Assembly (NCBI GenBank): GCA_019423445.1 | Contig: JAHZBJ010000062.1 | Location: forward strand, 1-10,996 | Source: Oscillospiraceae bacterium | GTDB taxonomy: Bacteria; Bacillota; Clostridia; Oscillospirales; Ruminococcaceae | Direction of reading: 5' to 3' | DNA length: 10,996 bases | Program-made: the position numbers and the translations under genes | Notes under the pieces: model-generated | Databases searched by the model: none | Told to the model about the DNA's origin: nothing | What the model saw: only the letters and a program-made list of their open reading frames with translations | Part shown: piece by piece, positions 7,662 to 10,996 of the stretch | Numbering within the stretch: the first letter of the stretch is position 1 | How the letters are laid out: the number at the start of each line of letters is the position of its first letter

Positions 7662-7979
7662 ATGGCTGTGGTGTCATTGGATTTTCGGGAGTTTGATTAC
7701 TTCCAGTTCGGCAACGTGTTCTGCGGCAGCAAAGGGCCTTTCCGCTGGCGGGTGGAGCCCCGGATCCCCAAGGAAAAGGAGGAGCGGGACAAAAGCGTCC
7801 TTCACCTTTGGTACTGGTGGGACGGCCTCTGCTTCGAGAAGTGCTCCCCGGCAGGCGAGGGGGAGTTCCCCCTCACCGAAGCGGGGTTGGAAGAGGCCAA
7901 GGCCTGGTTGGGGGAGCGGTTCCAGGACGGTCCTGTGGATCCCCCGGCCGCCCCTGGGGAGGACTTGCCTCCCTTCTGA
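7662..7979 (+). CDS. hypothetical 105-residue soluble protein
   Basis: I do not recognise the family. The sequence is rich in aromatic residues: FREFDYFQFGNVF near the N-terminus, FRWRVEP, then LHLWYWWDGLCFEKC around residues 47-61. A predicted helix EAGLEEAKAWLGERF follows, and the last 18 residues are Pro-rich and probably disordered. Two cysteines flank the aromatic core (C58, C61) and one more lies at C21. No signal peptide or membrane helix is seen. The start at 7662 has GGAGGA about 6 bases upstream. It follows glycerate kinase by 174 bases and its stop lies 12 bases from that of the convergent 45-residue gene. Coding is supported by the ribosome site and the non-repetitive, well-mixed composition rather than by homology. 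Confidence 0.72.
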   Translation: MAVVSLDFREFDYFQFGNVFCGSKGPFRWRVEPRIPKEKEERDKSVLHLWYWWDGLCFEKCSPAGEGEFPLTEAGLEEAKAWLGERFQDGPVDPPAAPGEDLPPF

Positions 7980-7991
7980 GATTTTTTATGG

Positions 7992-8129
7992 TCAGGCGGA
8001 AAGGCCCAGTTCCTCCAGGTCCTCCATGGCCTCCGCCTCGGTGTCGGCGGAAAAGAGGAACCGCCCGCGGCTGTCCAGAACCTCCACATGGCCCATCACC
8101 CACAGAATACGCACGTCTGTCATTGCCAT
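7992..8129 (-). CDS. 45-residue conserved-looking small protein (unknown function)
   Basis: On the minus strand an ATG at 8129 opens a 45-residue frame starting MAMTDVRILWVMGHVEVLDS and ending in a Glu-rich helix and LGLSA. The pattern GHVEVLDSRGRFLFSADT, two short beta strands joined by a turn, followed by an amphipathic acidic helix EAEAMEDLEEL, looks like a compact folded domain. I recall similar very small proteins ('GHVEV...FSADT') in Clostridia, but cannot check. An AAAGGAG ribosome site lies 3-4 bases before the first ATG and about 10 before the second (8123), so the start may be M3. A promoter with extended -10 is at 8187-8216. No terminator is evident in the 12 bases to the convergent gene. 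Confidence 0.75.
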   Translation of the reverse strand: MAMTDVRILWVMGHVEVLDSRGRFLFSADTEAEAMEDLEELGLSA

Positions 8130-8186
8130 CGCTCCTTTCCCGGCCTTTCCTGACCCTGGGGGAGGATTTCCCCCTCTTACAGCTGT

Positions 8187-8216
8187 ATCATAGCAGATTC
8201 ACTGTACCGTTATCAG
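8187..8216 (-). promoter_or_regulatory. extended -10 promoter of the 45-residue gene
   Basis: Minus-strand CTGATA (8211-8216), an 18-base spacer that ends in the extended element TGC, and TATGAT (8187-8192). The leader of about 50 nt contains a GGGGG/CCCCC stem just upstream of the ribosome site. The string CTATGATACAG here also occurs at the promoter of the Crp/Fnr gene. Confidence 0.6.
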
Positions 8217-8243
8217 GACAGTCTGGACGGGGCCCGCACCCGG

Positions 8244-8605
8244 GTCCGTAAGAAGAGGGACGCAGCAGCCACTTTCTTGGCCAAAAGAAAGTGGCCAAAG
8301 ATTGGCCGGGGAGGCCCCCGACGGCCAAAACCAGTCGTCCCTGGGGAGAAAACCCACCGCCGCCGCCGGTTACCCGGGCAGCGGCCCCCGCCGGTTCCGC
8401 CATGCAACCGCCAGCGCCCGGCCCAAGTGAAACCCTGCGGCGGGGGAAACAGAGAGGACGGGCAGCAAGCCCGCCAGCTCCCGTTCCGCGCTCGGGACTC
8501 CTTCTTCGTTGGCTTGATAAGGAGCCTCCGGCGGAGCCGGACCTGCGGCCCGGCAAAAAGCGCACTCGAAACCCAGGTTAGAAAACCAAATCGCCCCTCC
8601 GGCCC
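8244..8605. repeat. GC-rich, hairpin-bearing non-coding stretch, probable part of a dispersed intergenic repeat
   Basis: No supported gene is present. Long frames exist on both strands but lack ribosome sites, are dominated by Arg, Pro and Gly, and fit no fold. The stretch opens with a perfect 11-bp hairpin (8268-8278 with 8285-8295, 6-base loop). The 11 bases GTCCGTAAGAA at 8244-8254 recur inverted inside array unit 2 (8705-8715), tying this stretch to the tandem array that follows. From memory, similar 'CCACTTTCTTGGCC' hairpins recur between genes in Oscillospiraceae; I could not verify that. Confidence 0.45.
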
Positions 8606-8903
8606 AGTGATTTGCTCAGAGAGCGGGGCATAAACTTGTGGGTCGCACAACGCTTCTCACGGACGCGGAAAGAGCGAGGCACACATTTGCGGTTCCTACA
8701 GCGTTTCTTACGGACGCGAAAAGAGCGGGGCACAAACTTGCGGGTCGCAGAATCTTTTCTCACGGATAAAAAGCGGCTTCTGAATCTTAAGTGATTTGCT
8801 CAGAGAGCGGGGCAGGACGGTTCGGTTTGCACAACGTTTCTCACGGACGCGAAAAGGGGCACAAACTTGCGATTCAGAAAATCTTCTCTCACGGACGCAA
8901 AAA
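8606..8903. repeat. degenerate tandem array of about 51-base units (five copies)
   Basis: Units begin GAGCGGGGCA and end with ACGGACGCGAAAA or close variants: 8621-8671, 8672-8722, 8723-8772, 8805-8855, and a shortened 8856-8903. Units 1, 2 and 4 are 51 bases, unit 3 is 50 and unit 5 is 48. A 32-base insert (8773-8804) separates units 3 and 4. A perfect 25-base direct repeat at 8606-8630 recurs at 8790-8814, running into units 1 and 4, so a higher-order duplication of about 184 bases is likely. The 51-base period is a multiple of 3, which explains the spurious repeat ORFs on both strands. The array abuts the yaaA terminator. Confidence 0.85.
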
Positions 8904-8933
8904 GATCCTCCGCCGGTTGGCGGAGGATCTTTT
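8900..8933 (-). terminator. strong intrinsic terminator of yaaA, probably bidirectional
   Basis: A perfect 15-bp stem pairs 8900-8914 with 8919-8933 around a GGTT loop. On the minus strand the GC stem is followed by TTTTTGCG, 15 bases past the yaaA stop. The A/T ends make it usable on the plus strand too (TTTT then ACGC). Its 5' base overlaps the tail of the last array unit. Confidence 0.9.
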
Positions 8934-8948
8934 ACGCTTTAGGAGGGG

Positions 8949-9692
8949 TTACTCCTGGAAAAAAGTATACAGAAAGGGGCCGGACAGCTCCGGGGAAAAG
9001 CGGTAGTCCCCCCAGTCAAAGGCCGTCAACTCCTCCGGTTCCCGGACCCGCCGGAGCACCAGCCACCTGGCCATCTGTCCCCGGGCGGCCTTGGCAGCGG
9101 TGGGCCGGGTCACAAGCCGGCCGCCCCGCCGCTGGAGGAACCGTACCGTGATAAAAACGTCCCCGGGAAGGAGCCAGGGGGAGACTGCCTTTGCGTACTC
9201 CTGGGAACAGAGGTTCACCACCGGTTCCCCGGAGGAGAAGAGCTCCCGGCGCAGCCGGTCCCCCCACCAGCGGTAGAGGCTTTTCCCCTCCGGGCGGATT
9301 TTGGCCAGAAAGTCCAGGCGGTGAGGGGAGATGCCGTCCAGGGGCCGCAGTACCCCGTAGAGGGCGGAAAGGATCCGCAGCCGTTCCTGGGCGGCCAGAA
9401 GGTCCTCCCGGGAGAAACTCCCCGGGTCCAGGTTCCAGTAGGCCAGCCCCTGGTAGGCCAGAAGGGCCGGGGAACCGGCAACGTCGGCACGGAAGTCCCG
9501 GGCAAGGGCAAAGGCGTCCAGCCCCAGTTGGGGGCTCACCCCCAGGAGGCTTTCCAGCTGCCAGGGGGCGTAGTCCCGGAGAAGTTCCCCCAGCTGGCCG
9601 GCTTCCCGGCGGAACACAGGTTCGGTAAGGGGGACCCCCGGGGGACAGGGGCAGGGCTGAATGCGCTTGGCCGGGGAGAGAATAGCCAGCAT
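8949..9692 (-). CDS. yaaA: YaaA/UPF0246 family peroxide stress protein
   Basis: The 247-residue protein has the family's landmarks: the N-terminal MLAILSPAKRI, YQGLAYWNLDP in the middle (about 79-89), LSALYGVLRPLDGISPHRLDF (about 108-128), the W-rich LYRWWGDRL, VVNLCSQEYAKAV, and the C-terminal KAARGQMARWLV. In Escherichia coli YaaA lowers intracellular free iron during hydrogen peroxide stress and binds DNA; the role here is taken from that family. Length is close to the usual 250-260 residues. The start has AAGGAGGAG upstream. It is 88 bases downstream of the Crp/Fnr gene with no strong terminator between, so co-transcription is likely. It ends at the strong terminator 8900-8933. Confidence 0.93.
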   Translation of the reverse strand: MLAILSPAKRIQPCPCPPGVPLTEPVFRREAGQLGELLRDYAPWQLESLLGVSPQLGLDAFALARDFRADVAGSPALLAYQGLAYWNLDPGSFSREDLLAAQERLRILSALYGVLRPLDGISPHRLDFLAKIRPEGKSLYRWWGDRLRRELFSSGEPVVNLCSQEYAKAVSPWLLPGDVFITVRFLQRRGGRLVTRPTAAKAARGQMARWLVLRRVREPEELTAFDWGDYRFSPELSGPFLYTFFQE

Positions 9693-9718
9693 GTCCGGCT
9701 CCTCCTTTTCAAGGATAA

Positions 9719-9736
9719 GGGGAAAGATCCTTCCCC
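9719..9736 (-). other. small hairpin between the Crp/Fnr gene and yaaA
   Basis: GGGGAA pairs with TTCCCC in a near-palindrome, giving 6-7 bp with a short loop, followed on the minus strand by TTATCCTTG. The tail is too poor in T for a sure terminator, so it may attenuate readthrough from the regulator gene into yaaA or do nothing. Confidence 0.3.
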
Positions 9737-9780
9737 ACTGGTGAAAACAAAGGGGAAAACGGGGAAGGGACCTTAGGAAC

Positions 9781-10458
9781 TCAGAATTTGCTCAGCTCCT
9801 GGAGGGCCTTCCGGTCCAGAATCCGGAGGGATCGGCGGCCGGTGGAGATAATGCCGGCCTTCCGGAACCGGGCGCAGACCCGGGCCACCTGGACCCGGGA
9901 GGCGTTTACCGCCGAGGCCAGATTCTCCTGGCTCATGGCCACCAGGCCGTTGGTCCGGTAGTCCCGGCTCTTCATATAGAGGCAGAGAAAGTTGGCCAGC
10001 CGGGTGGCCACGTCCCAGATGCTCTGGTTTTCGGCGTCAAAGCACATGAGGCGGAGGGTATCCCCTACAAAGAGGGCCAGGTCCAGGGAGAACTGGGGGG
10101 ACAGCTCCCCCAGGCGCCGCAGTTCCCCCAGGGTGAGGGGCACCGCCCGCAGAGGGGTTACCGCTTCGATGGTCACCACACATGGTTCCCCTCCCCGGAG
10201 GCCGTCCAGGACAAAGACGGTATCCTCCCGGTGATAGCCCAGCAGCCGGACGTATCCCTGGGAGTTGACGGTGCTTACCTTTACGATGCCCTCCAGGAGG
10301 TAAAAAAACCGTTCCGGCACCTCTCCGATGCGGCTCAGCACCGTCCCTGCCGGGAAGGACACCGGGGCGGGACCGTTTTGGAGGATGAACTCCCGGTAGG
10401 GGGCCAGCTCCCCCTCCAGAACGAAGTTGACAGGGACTTCCACCGCAGCCACGGCCAT
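9781..10458 (-). CDS. Crp/Fnr-family transcriptional regulator
   Basis: The 225-residue protein has an N-terminal cyclic-nucleotide-binding-like beta-barrel (about 30-120, with the turn RIGEVPERFFYLLEGIVKV), a long dimer helix (about 125-150), and a C-terminal winged helix whose HTH is MSQENLASAVNASRVQVARV (about 175-194). The barrel lacks the cAMP-type GExxL...RxA phosphate-binding cassette, and there is no N-terminal cysteine cluster for an iron-sulfur centre as in Fnr, so the ligand is unknown. The frame extends upstream to a GTG at 10488, but that codon lies at the predicted transcription start. The ATG at 10458 is called, though AAAAGGAG is only 2 bases from it; a GTG at 10452 has better spacing. 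It is divergent from a flavin oxidoreductase, a likely target. Confidence 0.9.
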   Translation of the reverse strand: MAVAAVEVPVNFVLEGELAPYREFILQNGPAPVSFPAGTVLSRIGEVPERFFYLLEGIVKVSTVNSQGYVRLLGYHREDTVFVLDGLRGGEPCVVTIEAVTPLRAVPLTLGELRRLGELSPQFSLDLALFVGDTLRLMCFDAENQSIWDVATRLANFLCLYMKSRDYRTNGLVAMSQENLASAVNASRVQVARVCARFRKAGIISTGRRSLRILDRKALQELSKF

Positions 10459-10494
10459 CACTCCTTTTCCGTCACAAAAAAACACCACAACTGT

Positions 10495-10523
10495 ATCATA
10501 GGATATTGTCTAAAGTTTGTCAA
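10495..10523 (-). promoter_or_regulatory. consensus promoter of the Crp/Fnr gene with a direct repeat
   Basis: Minus-strand TTGACA (10518-10523, perfect), 17-base spacer, TATGAT (10495-10500). Start near 10488. Two TTGTC direct repeats on the plus strand (10506-10510 and 10517-10521) are exactly one helical turn apart and overlap the -35 box and spacer, a plausible operator position. They may also serve the divergent gene. Confidence 0.75.
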
Positions 10524-10544
10524 ATGGTTTATTCTGTGGATAAA
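10506..10544 (+). promoter_or_regulatory. possible promoters of the flavin oxidoreductase gene
   Basis: Two weak options overlap the divergent promoter: TTGTCT (10506-10511) with TATTCT (10530-10535) at 18 bases, or TTGTCA (10517-10522) with GATAAA (10539-10544) at 16 bases. Each box matches about four of six consensus bases, so the gene may need an activator, which would fit the neighbouring Crp/Fnr protein. Confidence 0.4.
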
Positions 10545-10545
10545 G

Positions 10546-10622
10546 GCCCCAGGGCCCGGGGCGATTTTGGAAAAATCCTCCGCCGGAGAAGCGGCCGGCC
10601 GCCTGAAAAGCTTCTCCTGCGG
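10546..10622 (+). promoter_or_regulatory. hairpin-rich leader of the flavin oxidoreductase gene
   Basis: Three hairpins follow one another: GCCCC/GGGGC (10546-10562), perfect GATTTT/AAAATC with a 3-base loop (10563-10577), and a 13-position arm with one mismatch pairing 10580-10592 with 10610-10622 around a G/C-rich loop. No T-run follows the last one. It ends 12 bases before the AAGGAGGT ribosome site (10635-10642). No known riboswitch was recognised. Confidence 0.5.
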
Positions 10623-10651
10623 GGAAATGACGGCAAGGAGGTTTCACTGTT

Positions 10652-10996
10652 ATGCCCAAGATGTTCCCCAACCTGTTCTCCCCCGGAAAGATCGGGAATC
10701 TCACCCTGAAAAACCGCATCCTCAAGGCCCCTCAGTCCTCGGGTATGAGCAACATGGACGGCACCGTCTCGGAACGGCTGGTGCGGTATTACCGGGACCA
10801 GGCCTCCGGCGGCGCTGGCTGCATCATTGTGGAGTACGCCTATGTGGACGACATCGGTGCCAAGTCCGCCCACTGCCACCTGGGCATCTCCAGCAACGAG
10901 CACATTCCGGGCCTTGCCTGGCTTGCCGAGAATATCCGCGAATGCGGTGCTGTGCCCGCCATCCAGATCGAGCACTGCGGCCGTCAGAAGTTCCTG
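10652..10996 (+). CDS. NADH:flavin oxidoreductase, old yellow enzyme family (N-terminal part)
   Basis: The first 115 codons are in the window and the frame runs off the edge. The protein begins MPKMFPNLFSPGKIGNLTLKNRI, the typical start of FMN-binding TIM-barrel ene-reductases, followed by KAPQSSGM (the FMN-contact strand, usually MAPM), YYRDQASGGAGCIIVEYAYVD, and AIQIEHCGRQ, the counterpart of the family's Q-x-x-H-x-GR motif. Relatives include 2,4-dienoyl-CoA reductase, enoate reductases and the BaiCD/BaiH bile-acid enzymes; the visible part cannot separate these, and the N-terminus does not look like BaiCD as I recall it. Longer members carry a 4Fe-4S and a second flavin domain beyond the window. 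The start has AAGGAGGT 9 bases upstream. The divergent Crp/Fnr gene suggests local control. Confidence 0.9.
   Translation, partial: MPKMFPNLFSPGKIGNLTLKNRILKAPQSSGMSNMDGTVSERLVRYYRDQASGGAGCIIVEYAYVDDIGAKSAHCHLGISSNEHIPGLAWLAENIRECGAVPAIQIEHCGRQKFL

Noticed and set aside
8213..8650. Overlapping 118- to 145-residue frames on both strands of the hairpin-rich stretch
   Set aside because: Arg/Pro/Gly-rich composition, no ribosome sites, and mutually overlapping frames point to non-coding repeat DNA.
8578..8794. Repeat-containing ORFs of about 60 residues on both strands with a 17-residue period
   Set aside because: The 51-base DNA unit is a multiple of 3, which makes repeating peptides on either strand; no ribosome sites support translation.
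8606..8903. CRISPR array
   Set aside because: Units are contiguous and diverged over their whole length, with no constant repeat separated by unique spacers, and no cas genes are nearby.
10652..10996. Bile-acid BaiCD/BaiH identity for the oxidoreductase
   Set aside because: Only 115 residues are visible and the recalled BaiCD N-terminus differs; the family call is as far as the sequence supports.

Overview
The window looks like a chromosomal stretch of a GC-rich, low-temperature-gradient-free gut-type Firmicute, most plausibly an Oscillospiraceae/Ruminococcaceae relative (inference). Reasons: GC is high by eye, ribosome sites are strong AGGAGG types, promoters are sigma-A-like with AT-rich boxes and mostly 17-base spacers, and the gene content (clustered pgk, tpiA and gpmI, a MOFRL-type glycerate 2-kinase, an old-yellow-enzyme oxidoreductase, small orphan proteins) fits that group. 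No species can be named from the sequence alone.

Layout. Bases 1-51 hold the 5' part of an initiator tRNA-Met on the minus strand with its promoter. Upstream of it is a one-gene unit (77 codons) for a small membrane protein with a cysteine-bearing, very acidic tail, with its own promoter and a strong terminator. Next comes a minus-strand glycolytic operon read as pgk, two tandem paralogous membrane proteins, tpiA, gpmI (5886 down to 533), driven by a promoter at 6001-6029 and preceded by a structured leader of about 110 nt. Divergent from it on the plus strand is glycerate 2-kinase, whose product 2-phosphoglycerate is the same metabolite made by GpmI. Downstream lie an orphan 105-residue protein (plus) and, converging on it, a 45-residue protein (minus) too short for routine ORF calling.

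Bases 8130-8948 carry no convincing gene. They hold a promoter, a hairpin-rich GC-rich stretch, and a degenerate tandem array of about 51-base units ending in a perfect 15-bp terminator hairpin. Then come yaaA (peroxide stress) and a Crp/Fnr-type regulator in one minus-strand unit. Divergent from the regulator, an old-yellow-enzyme-family flavin oxidoreductase begins behind a hairpin-rich leader and runs off the window end.

How it fits together. The core is lower glycolysis (1,3-bisphosphoglycerate to 3-phosphoglycerate, triose phosphate interconversion, 3- to 2-phosphoglycerate) plus a glycerate entry point. The two membrane genes inside the operon are the least explained genes. The regulator facing the flavin oxidoreductase is a candidate local regulator. 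No mobile element, CRISPR array, or toxin/defence system was recognised. The most unexplained sequence is the 8244-8933 repeat region.
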